A stretch of DNA of 64,000 nucleotides from Solirubrobacter sp963736505 (GTDB lineage: Bacteria; Actinomycetota; Thermoleophilia; Solirubrobacterales; Solirubrobacteraceae). Positions 42,984 to 52,178 of this stretch are shown in pieces; the stretch's first letter is position 1; each line of letters opens with the position of its first letter. The stretch is taken from the NCBI GenBank assembly GCA_963736505.1, contig CAVTOZ010000003.1:248001-312000 (forward strand), written 5' to 3'. Below the pieces are notes generated by a model that searched no databases, was not told the DNA's origin, and saw nothing but the letters and a program-made list of their open reading frames with translations. A program made the translations under genes and the position numbers.

Positions 42984-43084
42984 CCGGTTCGGCGGCGAAC
43001 CGCATCCGCAGACGGTCGCCGGCGCGCGGGTTTAGCGTCGGCGAGGACGGATGCACGGACGCGTACGGATCGCTTGGCGCCACC
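42984..43084 (+). repeat. Upstream-region repeat, copy 2
   Basis: Partner of 41514-41614, offset exactly 1470 bp with no gap. It spans the promoter area and first 11 codons of the gene at 43051, so it probably marks a duplicated promoter or leader of a secreted-protein gene. Confidence 0.7.
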
Positions 43085-44949
43085 TTCTGACCGGCATGCT
43101 CGCCGCGGCTGCAGCGGGCCATTGGGCCCCTTCCGCGGCCGCGGCGGTATACACGGTGACGTCCCAGCAGGACGGTGGAAGCTGCAGCGGGACGCGCTGC
43201 GACAGCATCCGCGCCGCGCTCGGCGTCGCGGGCGACGGCGACGCGATCCTCGTGCCGGCCGGCGACTACCCGCTGACCGGCACGCTGACGGTCACCCAGG
43301 GCGTCGCGATCGTCGGCGCGGGCGCAGCGTCCACCACGCTCCGTGCCGCTGGTGCGTTCCGCGTGTTCCTGACCCAGTCGTTCGAGCAGGAGGCCGCGAT
43401 CACGCATCTCACCATCTCGGACGGTACGGCCGACGGCGACGGCGGGAATGTCGACAACGAGGGCCTGCTGGCCCTCGACCACGTGCGCGTCACCGGCGGC
43501 AGCGCGGCGGACGGGGGCGGCGTGGCGAACTCCGATGGATCGCTGACCATCACGCACAGCCTGCTCGACGGCAACACTGCGAGCGCCTCCGGCGGCGCGA
43601 TCCTCAACTCGGGCGTCGAGGTCGGCGGCAAGCTGACCGTCGCCGACAGTACGCTCGCCGGCAACGCGGCGGCGACCGGCGGCGGCGTGGAGACGTCCGG
43701 GCGGATCGGAGTCGTCGAGGTGGTGGGCGTCACGGTCGCGCGCAACACCGCGACGTATCGCTTCGGCGGCCTGTATCAGGGCGGCCAGACCGGCTTCACC
43801 GTGGTTGGGTCGATCGTCGGCGACAACACCGACTCGCTCGGACCGTCGGACTGCGCGGGCGCCGTGGACGACCGCGGCGGCAATCTCGACTCGGCCGGTG
43901 ACTGTGGCTTCCGGACGACGGCCGATCCGCAGCTTGGGCCTGGGCTGGACGATCTCGGCGGCGAGACCCCGGTCCTGGCGCTCGCGCCGGGGAGCCCCGC
44001 GGTCGGGCTCGCGGGCAGCCTCTGCGACCCCACCGACCAGCGCGACGTGCCGCGCCCCCAGGGGAACGGCTGCGACGCCGGCGCCTACGAGCTCGCCGCA
44101 CAGCCGGCCCTGAGCCCAGGCGCTGGGGGAGGCTCCTCGTCGTTCACGTTCTCCTCGCCGGGGATCACCACGTTCGAGTGCCGCCTCGATGGTCCCGGCG
44201 GCCCCGGCGCGTGGGTGGCCTGCACGTCGCCGCGCGAGTATGCCGGCCTTCCGGCCGGCGCCTACGTGTTCAACGTCCGCGTGCCCGGCGGCGACGCCGC
44301 GGCGCAGGCGTTCGCCGTCGCCGCACCTGCTCCCGCGCGTGCTCCCGCGCCCACGCCCACGCCGGCTCCCGCGCCGCCGCCGAGCCCGACGGCGACGCCC
44401 GTGCCGTCATACCATCGCACCGTGGTCGTGCGACCGACCACGGGCACGGTCAAGGTGAAGCTGAAGGGCTCGCACACGTACGTGCCGCTCAGCACGGCCG
44501 GCGCGATCCCGCTGGGCGCCAGCATCGACGCACGTCGCGGCCATGTGCGGCTCACGGCCGCGCGCACGAAGTCGGGACGGATCCAGTCGGCGACGTTCTA
44601 CGACGGCGTCTTCAAGGTCTCCCAGCGCGGCGCCTTCACCGAGCTCACGCTCGCGGGACCGCCGATCTCGTGCTCCAGCACGGCGAAGGCGGCGAGCGCG
44701 CCCACGCGCCGGCACACGAAGCGCAAGCACCGCACGCGCAAGCTGTGGGGCAGCGGGTCCGGCAGCTTCCGCACGCGCGGCCACTACAGCGCGGCGACCG
44801 TGCGCGGCACCAAGTGGCTCGTGCAGGACTCCTGCGCGGGGACCCTCACGCGTGTCGTGCGCGGCGTCGTCTCCGTCCGCGACCGCGTCCATCACCGCAC
44901 GGTGATCGTGCGCGCCGGGCACCGCTATCTCGCCCGGCGCGGGCGCTGA
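43051..44949 (+). CDS. Secreted right-handed beta-helix surface protein (choice-of-anchor Q type)
   Basis: 632 residues. Signal peptide (LLTGMLAAAAAGHWAPSAAA), then VYTVTSQQDGGSCSGTRCDS and DAILVPAGDYPLTGTLTVTQ, the usual start of CSLREA-like beta-helix proteins. Repeated rungs follow (GGVANSDGSLTITHSLLDGN, GGAILNSG, GGGVETSG). The helix closes with SLCDPTDQRDVPRPQGNGCD, the choice-of-anchor Q pattern. A Pro/Ala/Thr linker (about 430-450) leads to a C-terminal FecR-like beta domain (TVKVKLKGSHTYVPLS, VRLTAARTKSGRIQSATFYD). A cell-surface adhesin or structural protein is likely. Confidence 0.82.
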   Translation: MHGRVRIAWRHLLTGMLAAAAAGHWAPSAAAAVYTVTSQQDGGSCSGTRCDSIRAALGVAGDGDAILVPAGDYPLTGTLTVTQGVAIVGAGAASTTLRAAGAFRVFLTQSFEQEAAITHLTISDGTADGDGGNVDNEGLLALDHVRVTGGSAADGGGVANSDGSLTITHSLLDGNTASASGGAILNSGVEVGGKLTVADSTLAGNAAATGGGVETSGRIGVVEVVGVTVARNTATYRFGGLYQGGQTGFTVVGSIVGDNTDSLGPSDCAGAVDDRGGNLDSAGDCGFRTTADPQLGPGLDDLGGETPVLALAPGSPAVGLAGSLCDPTDQRDVPRPQGNGCDAGAYELAAQPALSPGAGGGSSSFTFSSPGITTFECRLDGPGGPGAWVACTSPREYAGLPAGAYVFNVRVPGGDAAAQAFAVAAPAPARAPAPTPTPAPAPPPSPTATPVPSYHRTVVVRPTTGTVKVKLKGSHTYVPLSTAGAIPLGASIDARRGHVRLTAARTKSGRIQSATFYDGVFKVSQRGAFTELTLAGPPISCSSTAKAASAPTRRHTKRKHRTRKLWGSGSGSFRTRGHYSAATVRGTKWLVQDSCAGTLTRVVRGVVSVRDRVHHRTVIVRAGHRYLARRGR

Positions 44950-45107
44950 CTCGGCAAGCACAGCATCCGGCCGTGGAGATGGCGAACGCGTCCGCCCCGA
45001 CCCCGAGGTCGGCGCCCCTTCCCGTCGAAGTCCCTCGCATCGCCGCACGCGTGGTGGCTGGGCGATCAGCGCGGCGGCGGGCGTGGTGCCCGCGCAGTCG
45101 CGGACGT

Positions 45108-45725
45108 TCATGCCTTCGCATCGACCACGATATGGCCGAGCTCGATCCCCTTCGCGAGCGAGCTGACACCGAGCTTGTCGCCGATCTGGGCCAGCGCCTG
45201 GGGGGCGATCAGCGACGCCGTCGCGGGGATCTCCAGCTGGGTCCCGCCCTTGGGCGGCACGCGGCTGGGCGTGCCGAACTCGAGCGACAGCAGCGGCACG
45301 CGGCGCCCGGCGATCTCGGCGGTCGCGACCTTTGAAGCGGGATCGACGATCAGGTCCGTGGCTTCGACGCTCTGCCCGCCGACCGTGAAACGCAGCCCGC
45401 CTGCGTGCTCGATGCTGCCGCCGAGCGGGCTTGTCGTGAGCTTGCCGCCGCTGATCGGGAAGATCAGGCGTCCATCGCGCATAGTCGCCTCGCCAGCTGC
45501 GGTCAGCTTGACGCCTGCGAGGTCGAGCACGCGCTTGGCCGTCGCGTCGAGGCGCAGGCTCGTCTCGCCGCCGGAGAGATGCGCGGCCATGCCGCCGGAC
45601 GACGGGCTGGCCGTGGCGGCCGGCGTAGCGTCCGTGCTCGCCGTGTTGTTGCCGCCGCAGCCGGCGGCGCCGAGGGTGAGGGCGGCGCCGGCAAGGAGCA
45701 CGGCGGCAGTTCGCGTGCGCTGCAT
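45108..45725 (-). CDS. Secreted lipoprotein, HtaA-like
   Basis: 205 residues from ATG 45725. Lipobox in LLAGAALTLGAAGCGG, then a Thr/Ser/Ala linker. The body is beta-rich: ETSLRLDATAKRVLDLAGVK, LIFPISGGKLTTSPLGGSIE, HAGGLRFTVGGQSVEATDLI and EIAGRRVPLLSLEFGTPS. The GG-x-hydrophobic and HxGGL pattern resembles HtaA-type haem-uptake or adhesion domains; the match is suggestive only. It follows the surface protein on the opposite strand. Confidence 0.7.
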   Translation of the reverse strand: MQRTRTAAVLLAGAALTLGAAGCGGNNTASTDATPAATASPSSGGMAAHLSGGETSLRLDATAKRVLDLAGVKLTAAGEATMRDGRLIFPISGGKLTTSPLGGSIEHAGGLRFTVGGQSVEATDLIVDPASKVATAEIAGRRVPLLSLEFGTPSRVPPKGGTQLEIPATASLIAPQALAQIGDKLGVSSLAKGIELGHIVVDAKA

Positions 45726-45809
45726 GAGCAATCTCCTGAAGTCGTGGTGAGAGGCTCCTTCCCCGCCGTCGGCCCGCGCCACGGCCGGGCGTTCGCGGCA
45801 CGACGCCGG

Positions 45810-46979
45810 TCAGCCGGCGAACAGCCACTTCCGGATATCGCGCTCGAGCAGCGCTGTGCTCCGGTATGCGCCCACGTGGAGGTGCATCACGTGCCCGCCG
45901 GCGTCAAGGAATGCCGTGGTGGGCACCGCCTGCGGTACGCCGAGGGCCCGAGCGACCTCCCAGTCGTGGTCGGCGTAGCTCGGGTAGCTCAGAGGATGCC
46001 GCGCGAGGAACGTCCGGGCGGCGCTTGCGCTGTCGCCCACGTCGAGCCCCGCGAAGCCGGCGCGTCCGCCGTAGCGAGCCGCCGCCACGGCGAGCATCGG
46101 AAGCTCGGCTCGGCACGGCCCGCACCAGGAGGCCCAGACGTTGACGACGGCGGGGCGGCCGCGGAGCCCGGCGAGCGCCTTGCGCGCCGCCGCCGTCGCG
46201 CCGGCCTGGAGCCCCGGGCCGGCCGTGGCGCGCAAGCCCATCAATCGCCACAACGCGTCGAGGCCCTGCCCGACGGTCCATCGAGGGTCGGGGTGCCGGA
46301 GTTCGGCGCGCCCCTCGTTATTGAGAAGCGACGCGAGCCGGGCCGGCAGCGCGCCTCCGACGTCGGCCGTGCCGGACAGATACGCGCGCCAGTGACCGGC
46401 CGGATCGAGCAGGAACAGCCCCTCGGTATGGGTGACGTCGAACGTCTGGCGCCGCCGCGTCCACCAGTCGATGTCCGCGTCCGCGCCGTGCTCGGGCACG
46501 CGCCGGTAGTCGACGCCGAAGTATGCCCACAAGCTGCGGATCTGCGCCCGAGTTCCGGTCAGCAGCGTGAGGCCGGTGCCCGTGAGGCGATGGAACGCCC
46601 GTAGCCGTGCGGGCGTGTCGCGCCACGGATCGGCGCTGACCATGGCCACCACGACGCGGCGGCCGAGCCCCCGCGCGTCGACCGCGGCCTTGATCCGCTC
46701 GAGCGCGTCGATGGTCATCGGACACGTCTCGTGGCAGAGGGTGAGCGCCGGGGCGAGAACGACGTAGCGGCCGCGGAACGCGTCCAGCGTCGTCGTGCGT
46801 CCGCGCTCGTCGAGCAGCGCCAGCCGGCGCACCGGGCGGTCGAAGGTCGTAACGGCCGCTGCGCGCGTCGGACCGGGCCGGGCCGGGGCGTCGCGAATCG
46901 CGAGCGCCGTCTCGACGGTGAGAACGCCGGAGAGGATCGCCAGCAGGGCGAGCGGAATCCAGCGCAACACGCCGAACAT
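45810..46979 (-). CDS. SCO1-TlpA fusion: copper chaperone plus thioredoxin-like domain
   Basis: 389 residues. N-terminal membrane anchor (LRWIPLALLAILSGVLTVET). SCO1/SenC domain with CxxxC copper site in LTLCHETCPMTIDALERI and the distant His in TFDVTHTEGLFLLDPAG. From about residue 250 a TlpA/ResA-like domain with ASWCGPCRAELPML and VPTTAFLDAGGH. SCO1 loads the CuA centre of cytochrome oxidase subunit II and TlpA reduces its cysteines; joining both in one chain matches their sequential work. The cox cluster begins 600 bp downstream on the other strand. Confidence 0.92.
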   Translation of the reverse strand: MFGVLRWIPLALLAILSGVLTVETALAIRDAPARPGPTRAAAVTTFDRPVRRLALLDERGRTTTLDAFRGRYVVLAPALTLCHETCPMTIDALERIKAAVDARGLGRRVVVAMVSADPWRDTPARLRAFHRLTGTGLTLLTGTRAQIRSLWAYFGVDYRRVPEHGADADIDWWTRRRQTFDVTHTEGLFLLDPAGHWRAYLSGTADVGGALPARLASLLNNEGRAELRHPDPRWTVGQGLDALWRLMGLRATAGPGLQAGATAAARKALAGLRGRPAVVNVWASWCGPCRAELPMLAVAAARYGGRAGFAGLDVGDSASAARTFLARHPLSYPSYADHDWEVARALGVPQAVPTTAFLDAGGHVMHLHVGAYRSTALLERDIRKWLFAG

Positions 46980-47029
46980 CGTGTATCCGGAGCGCGGCCG
47001 CGACCATCGCTTCGGTCAGTCCACCGACG

Positions 47030-47422
47030 TCACCGGCGATGCCACGGAGGCTCCGCGGTCGTTTCCTCGACGCCCTCGGCGTTGAGCAGGCCAAGGATCG
47101 CGACGATCGCGCCGGCGATCATGTCGTTCCACATCGCCTGCCCGGAGTCGTCGAGCCAGAACGCCGCGACGAACACCCAGCCGCCGGCCAGCGCGCTCAG
47201 ATAGCCGACCCACGAGCCGCGCAGCGTGCGCGTGACGCGCACGAGTCCGAGCGCGGCGATCAGCGCGCCGAAAGCGACGTCGCTCCAGGCGGGGTCGCTG
47301 TCGTCGTAGCCGAGAGCGAACGGGGCGACGATCAGCCACGCGCCGAGGACTAGATTGACGACGCTCCCGCTGAGGACGATCGAGCGCGTCGCGTGCTGAC
47401 GAGATGAGGGACTGCTCGGCAC
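47030..47422 (-). CDS. SPW-family membrane protein
   Basis: 130 residues from GTG 47422, 5 bases after AAAGGAGG. Two repeats of a two-helix unit: VNLVLGAWLIVAPFALGYDD and AWSDVAFGALIAALGLVRVT; then SALAGGWVFVAAFWLDDSGQ and MWNDMIAGAIVAILGLLNAE. The S-x-W-x-D/N-x2 pattern is the SPW motif. Four helices, function unknown. It diverges from coxB. Confidence 0.9.
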   Translation of the reverse strand: MPSSPSSRQHATRSIVLSGSVVNLVLGAWLIVAPFALGYDDSDPAWSDVAFGALIAALGLVRVTRTLRGSWVGYLSALAGGWVFVAAFWLDDSGQAMWNDMIAGAIVAILGLLNAEGVEETTAEPPWHRR

Positions 47423-47564
47423 GGGAGCCTCCTTTGCTCGCGATCCGGTGCCCGCGTCTCTGCCCTCGTCGCGGGCGGCCCCCGTCGGCGCGTCAGCCCG
47501 CGAACCGGTACGTGCACTTACCGGGCCGGTGTGCGTCTCACGTGGCTGGGTAATCGTCTCGCCC

Positions 47565-48548
47565 GTGCGGGTCCGGATGTCGGGGCTTGGAGTCGTCGCG
47601 GCTGTCGCCGTCACCGGTTGTGGCCGGCAGAGCACGCTGTCGCCGCACAGTCACGCTGCGCGGGCGATCGACACGCTGTGGTGGTGGATGCTCGCGGTGG
47701 CGACCGTCGTGTTCCTCGGCTCGGTCACCCTGCTGGCGCTGGCATGGGTGCGACGCCGCCGCGAGGGGCTGCCGCTGCTCGGTGACCGGAAGAAGCTGAA
47801 CCTGGGCCTGGTCGTGCTGTTCGGGATCCTGATCCCGATAACGGTCAACGTCGCGCTGTTCGTCTCGTCGAACTTCATCGTGCTCAAGCAGACGCAGGCG
47901 CCGGCCGCGGGTACGACGCCGCTGACGATCGACGTGATCGGCCACCAGTGGTTCTGGGAGGTGCGTTACCCCGGGACCCGCGCGGTCACGGCCAACGAGA
48001 TCCACATCCCCGTGAGGACGCGCGTGAACGTGGTCGCCACGACGGCCGACGTCATCCACTCGTTCTGGGTGCCGCAGCTCAACCGCAAGATCGACATGAT
48101 CCCGGGCCGCCGCAACCGGGTGCTGCTGTATGCCGACAAGCCGGGCCGTTACCGGGGGCAGTGCGCGGAGTTCTGCGGCGCCGACCACGCGCTGATGGGG
48201 CTCTATGTCTTCGCCGACGAGCCCGCGCAGTACCGGACATGGCTGGCGCACATGGCCGCGGACGCCAGGAGCGCCTTCGCCGGCGGCGAGCAGACCTTCG
48301 CCTCCGACGGCTGCGCGAGCTGTCACACGATCCGCGGCACGCGCGCCGCCGGTGCGGTCGGACCCGACCTCACGCACGTCGCCTCGCGCACCACCCTGGC
48401 CGCGCTGACGATCCCGAACACGCCCGGCGAGTTGGCCGCGTGGCTGCGTGACCCGCAACGGATCAAGCCCGGCAACCGGATGCCCGACCTGAGCTTGCGC
48501 GCGGCTGACATCCACGTGCTCGTCACGTACTTGGACGGGCTGCGCTGA
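47565..48548 (+). CDS. ctaC: Cytochrome c oxidase subunit II with C-terminal cytochrome c domain
   Basis: 327 residues from a GTG at 47565 (ATG 47577 is possible). Lipoprotein-type N-terminus VVAAVAVTGCG, two membrane helices (WMLAVATVVFLGSVTLLALA, LGLVVLFGILIPITVNVALF), then the CuA domain with IDVIGHQWFWEVRYPG, DVIHSFWVPQLNRKID and CAEFCGADHALMGLYVF. A C-terminal cytochrome c with CASCH and a Met in GNRMPDL follows, so it is a caa3-like subunit that may take electrons from the bcc complex. Its stop overlaps the ATG of the next gene by one base. Confidence 0.95.
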   Translation: MRVRMSGLGVVAAVAVTGCGRQSTLSPHSHAARAIDTLWWWMLAVATVVFLGSVTLLALAWVRRRREGLPLLGDRKKLNLGLVVLFGILIPITVNVALFVSSNFIVLKQTQAPAAGTTPLTIDVIGHQWFWEVRYPGTRAVTANEIHIPVRTRVNVVATTADVIHSFWVPQLNRKIDMIPGRRNRVLLYADKPGRYRGQCAEFCGADHALMGLYVFADEPAQYRTWLAHMAADARSAFAGGEQTFASDGCASCHTIRGTRAAGAVGPDLTHVASRTTLAALTIPNTPGELAAWLRDPQRIKPGNRMPDLSLRAADIHVLVTYLDGLR

Positions 48549-51004
48549 TGGCGGCGGTCGGGGCGGCGGAGCGGGTCCAGCGGCTCGAGCGCATCTGGCA
48601 GGGGCGCCCCGGAGTTCTCGGGTGGGTCACGACGACCGACCACAAGAGGATCGGGATCCTCTACCTGTTCACGTCGCTGGTGTTCTTCGGCGCCGGCGGC
48701 GTGGAGGCGCTGCTCGTGCGCACACAGCTGATCAAGCCTGACAACGGGCTGCTCGGTCCCGCGGCGTACAACGAGCTCTTCACGCTCCACGGCGTGACGA
48801 TGATCTTCTTCTTCGTCATCCCGATCTCCACGGGCGCGTTCGGCAACTACCTGCTCCCCCTGATGATCGGCGCGCGCGACATGGCATTCCCGCGCATGAA
48901 CGCGCTCTCGTACTGGATCTTCCTGATGTCGGGCGTGTTCATGTACACGTCGCTGGTCATCGGCAGCGCGCCCGATGCCGGCTGGTTCGACTACGTGCCG
49001 CTGGCCAACGCGCGCTTCAGCCCCGGGCCGAACATCGATTTCTACTGCCTCGGGATCATCTTCAACGGCATCTCCACGACCGCGGCGGCGATCAACTTCA
49101 TCGTCACGATGTTCAAGGGGCGCGCGCCGGGCATGTCGCTCAACCGCATGCCGTTGTTCTGCTTCGCGTTCTTGGCGGTGTCGTTCGCGCTGGTGTTCGC
49201 GCTCCCGCCGCTCAACGTCGCGCTCGTGCAGCTCGAGCTCGACCGCCAGATCGGGACCCACTTCTATGACCGCTCGATGGGCGGCGACCCGCTGTTGTGG
49301 CAGCACTTGTTCTGGATCTTCGGCCACCCCGAGGTCTACATCATCATCCTCCCGGCCTTCGGTATCGCGACGTCGATCATCCCGACGTTCACGCATCGCC
49401 GGATGGTCGCGTTCCCGCTGGTGGCGCTGGCGGAGATCCTCGTGGCCTTCATCGGCTTCGGCGTGTGGGCGCACCACATGTTCGCCACCGGGCTGCCGAG
49501 CGCGGAGACCGTCTACTTCTCCGCGGTGAGCCTGATCATCGTGATCCCGAGCGCGATCCAGCTGTTCGCGTGGATCACCACCTTCATCACCGGCACTCCC
49601 GACTTCAAGACGCCGCTGCTGTGGATCGTGGGGTTCATCGTCTTCTTCATCGTCGGCGGGCTGTCGGGCGTCATGTTCGCTGCCGTCCCGTTCGACCAGC
49701 AGGTCACCGACACGTACTTCGTCGTCGCGCACTTCCACTTCGTGATCTTCGGCGCCGCTGTGTTCCCGCTGCTCGGCGGCATGCACTACTGGTTCCCGAA
49801 GGTCACCGGGCGCATGTATCACGAGCGCCTCGGTCAGCTCAGCTTCTGGGTCACGTTCGTCGGCACGGCGATCACCTTCTTCCCGATGCACATCGCCGGT
49901 CTGCTGGGAATGCCGCGGCGCGTCTACACGTACCCGACCGACGTCGGCTGGGGGGCGACCAACCTCGTCGAGACGCTCGGCTCCTACCTGCTCGGCGCGG
50001 GACTCCTGATGGTGTTCGCCAATCTCGCGATCAGCCGCTTCCGCGGCGCGCCCGTCGGGCGCGACCCGTTCGACGGGGCGACGCTCGAGTGGGCGGCCGA
50101 CTCGCCGCCGGAGCCGTACAACTTCCCCGTCATCCCGACCGTGTCGAGCCCGTACCCGATGTGGGATCGGCGCGACCGCGAGCGCGACGCGCGCAAGCTC
50201 GAGCGCGGCGAGATGGTGCTCGCGGGTGGTCACGAGACGCCGGCGACGACCGTCGTCGACGCTGAGCTCGACGAGATCCTCGACATGCCGTCGGACTCGC
50301 CGTGGCCGCCGCTGCTGGCGCTCCTGCTCGCGCTCGTGTTCGTGTTTCTGCTCACCGGCCACTGGACGACGGCGGTGGTCTTCGCCGGCGCCGCTGCGGC
50401 GGTGGTGGGCGCGTGGCACTGGAGGGAGCCGGTGCAGCGGGCGGCCGCGGCGCGGCGCGCCCTCCCGAATGGATGGTGGGGCATGGCGGTCCTGATGGCG
50501 ACCGAGGCGGCGCTCCTCGGTTCGCTGATCGGCACCTACTTCTACCTGCGGTACACGAACACCGAGTGGCCGCTCGGCAGGATCGCGGCGCCCAGCGTCG
50601 CGCTGCCCCTGGCGATCACGGCCGGCCTGGTCGCGAGCAGCGTGCCGATGGCCTTCGCCTCACGGGCCGCCCGGCACGGGCGGACGCGCGCGACGTGGCT
50701 GGCTGTGTTCGTCGCGCTGCTGATCCAGGGCGGGTACATGGCGGTCCAGGTCGTCCAGTACGCGGACGACCTCGACAAGTTCTCGCCGTCGACGAACGCC
50801 TATGGCTCGATCTACTTCACGCTGCTGGGAACGCATCACGCGCACGTGGTCGTGGGGCTCCTGCTCGACCTCTGGCTGCTCGCGCGGCTGATCGGCGGTC
50901 TGACCGACTACCGCGTCAAGGCCGTGCGCGCCATCGCGCTGTACTGGCACGTCGTCAACGTCATTGCCATCTTCGTGGTGGCGACGCTGGTGTCCGCGTC
51001 ATGA
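48548..51004 (+). CDS. ctaD: Cytochrome c oxidase subunits I and III, fused
   Basis: 818 residues. Subunit I runs to about 530: FTLHGVTMIFFFVIPISTG with the haem a His, HPEVYIIILPAFGIATSI with the cross-link His and D-channel Glu, VWAHHMFATG with the CuB His pair and VAHFHFVIFGAAVFPLLGG with the haem ligands. At the K-channel position, where most A-type enzymes have K in PTGxKxFxW, this reads IPSAIQLFAW. Subunit III follows after a linker (WWGMAVLMATEAALLGSLIG, LGTHHAHVVVGLLLDLW). It reduces O2 to water at the membrane. A 4-base overlap (ATGA) couples it to the next gene. Confidence 0.96.
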   Translation: MAAVGAAERVQRLERIWQGRPGVLGWVTTTDHKRIGILYLFTSLVFFGAGGVEALLVRTQLIKPDNGLLGPAAYNELFTLHGVTMIFFFVIPISTGAFGNYLLPLMIGARDMAFPRMNALSYWIFLMSGVFMYTSLVIGSAPDAGWFDYVPLANARFSPGPNIDFYCLGIIFNGISTTAAAINFIVTMFKGRAPGMSLNRMPLFCFAFLAVSFALVFALPPLNVALVQLELDRQIGTHFYDRSMGGDPLLWQHLFWIFGHPEVYIIILPAFGIATSIIPTFTHRRMVAFPLVALAEILVAFIGFGVWAHHMFATGLPSAETVYFSAVSLIIVIPSAIQLFAWITTFITGTPDFKTPLLWIVGFIVFFIVGGLSGVMFAAVPFDQQVTDTYFVVAHFHFVIFGAAVFPLLGGMHYWFPKVTGRMYHERLGQLSFWVTFVGTAITFFPMHIAGLLGMPRRVYTYPTDVGWGATNLVETLGSYLLGAGLLMVFANLAISRFRGAPVGRDPFDGATLEWAADSPPEPYNFPVIPTVSSPYPMWDRRDRERDARKLERGEMVLAGGHETPATTVVDAELDEILDMPSDSPWPPLLALLLALVFVFLLTGHWTTAVVFAGAAAAVVGAWHWREPVQRAAAARRALPNGWWGMAVLMATEAALLGSLIGTYFYLRYTNTEWPLGRIAAPSVALPLAITAGLVASSVPMAFASRAARHGRTRATWLAVFVALLIQGGYMAVQVVQYADDLDKFSPSTNAYGSIYFTLLGTHHAHVVVGLLLDLWLLARLIGGLTDYRVKAVRAIALYWHVVNVIAIFVVATLVSAS

Positions 51005-51393
51005 GGCCGGCGCTGCCTCGTCCCACACCTGATCTGCTGATGTGGGCCGGCTTGCTGGCCGCGCCGGGCGCCTGGGCGGGCCAGCACATCACCGGCGTCT
51101 GGCTTGAGATCGTCCGCTGCCACGACAACGCGCCGGGCCGGTCCGGGGGCTTGCCGGTCGACGGCCTCACGGTCGCCGTCAGCGCCGTGGCGGCGATCCT
51201 GGCGACCACGGGGCTCCTGGCCGCCGTGCTGGCGTGGCGCACCGCCCGCGACGCCGACGACGACGATCCCCCGCCGGCCGGCCGGGTCCATTTCCTCGCC
51301 GTGGTCGGGATCACCATCTCGCCGCTGTTCCTGGCCATGATCGTGATGAGCGGCACCGGCGGCACGGCGATCAGTGAATGCGTGCAGTCGTGA
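51001..51393 (+). CDS. Small membrane protein in the oxidase operon
   Basis: 130 residues. Three hydrophobic stretches (LLMWAGLLAAPGAWAGQHIT, AVSAVAAILATTGLLAAVLA, FLAVVGITISPLFLAMIVMS). The N-terminal W/H pattern (GQHITGVWLEI) occurs in small proteins of actinobacterial or similar oxidase operons. It overlaps the oxidase stop (ATGA) and the next gene start by 16 bases. Probably a minor subunit or assembly protein. Confidence 0.75.
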   Translation: MRPALPRPTPDLLMWAGLLAAPGAWAGQHITGVWLEIVRCHDNAPGRSGGLPVDGLTVAVSAVAAILATTGLLAAVLAWRTARDADDDDPPPAGRVHFLAVVGITISPLFLAMIVMSGTGGTAISECVQS

Positions 51394-52178
51394 GGCTCGC
51401 GGCGCTCGTCGTCTTCCTCGTCGGAGTGCTCGCGGCGGGCCGCGCGCTCGCCGCGCCGCCGTCGGGGCCGCCGGTCGTGGACGCGAGCGCGACCGGCAAG
51501 TCGTCGCTCGAGCTCGGCGAGGAGCTCTTCTCCGCCAATTGCGCGGCCTGCCACGGCATCCAGGGCCGCGGGGTACCGTCGCCTCGCACCGGGACGACCA
51601 CAAGCACCGCCCAAGGGCCTTCGCTGCGCGGCGTCGGCGCGCTCGCCGCCGATTTCTACCTCAGCACCGGCTACATGCCGCTCGACTCGCCCCGCGATCA
51701 GCCGGTGCGGACCCGGCAGCGGTTCGACGGCGACGAGGTCAAAGCGCTGATCGCCTACGTCGCCTCGCTCGACTCCGGACCCCCCGTGCCGCATCCGGAT
51801 CCTGCCGCCGGGAACCTCTCTGAGGGCTTCGAGCAGTTCAGCGAGCATTGCGCCGGCTGCCACCAGATCGTCGGCGAGGGCGGCGTCGTGACGGGTGCCA
51901 AGGCGCCGCCGCTGAACCGTGCGACGCCGACGCAGGTCGCCGAGGCGGTCAGGATCGGGCCGTGGGTCATGCCCAAGTTCTCCGAGCGCGACATCAGCGA
52001 CGAGCAGCTGAACTCGATCGCCCGCTACGTCCAGTATGCGCAGCACCCGCAGGACGCCGGCGGCTGGGGGATCAGCCACCTCGGGCCTTTCCCCGAGGGC
52101 ATCGTGACGTGGCTGATCGCGATCGTCGTGCTGATCTGCACCTGCATGATCATCGGCAAGCGGATGTCGTCCGGATGA
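51378..52178 (+). CDS. qcrC: Di-haem cytochrome c of the bcc complex (QcrC)
   Basis: 266 residues. Signal/anchor VRLAALVVFLVGVLAAGRAL. Two class I cytochrome domains with haem motifs CAACH and CAGCH; Met ligands in STGYMPLD and WVMPKFSER. A C-terminal membrane helix (IVTWLIAIVVLICTCMIIGK) anchors it. In actinobacteria QcrC passes electrons from the Rieske protein straight to the CuA subunit, replacing free cytochrome c. Stop and next start overlap (ATGA). Confidence 0.96.
   Translation: MRAVVRLAALVVFLVGVLAAGRALAAPPSGPPVVDASATGKSSLELGEELFSANCAACHGIQGRGVPSPRTGTTTSTAQGPSLRGVGALAADFYLSTGYMPLDSPRDQPVRTRQRFDGDEVKALIAYVASLDSGPPVPHPDPAAGNLSEGFEQFSEHCAGCHQIVGEGGVVTGAKAPPLNRATPTQVAEAVRIGPWVMPKFSERDISDEQLNSIARYVQYAQHPQDAGGWGISHLGPFPEGIVTWLIAIVVLICTCMIIGKRMSSG

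Noticed and set aside
48323..50419. A 698-codon minus-strand frame
   Set aside because: Exactly antisense to the oxidase subunit I gene, with Arg/Glu/Asp/His-rich composition and no domain.
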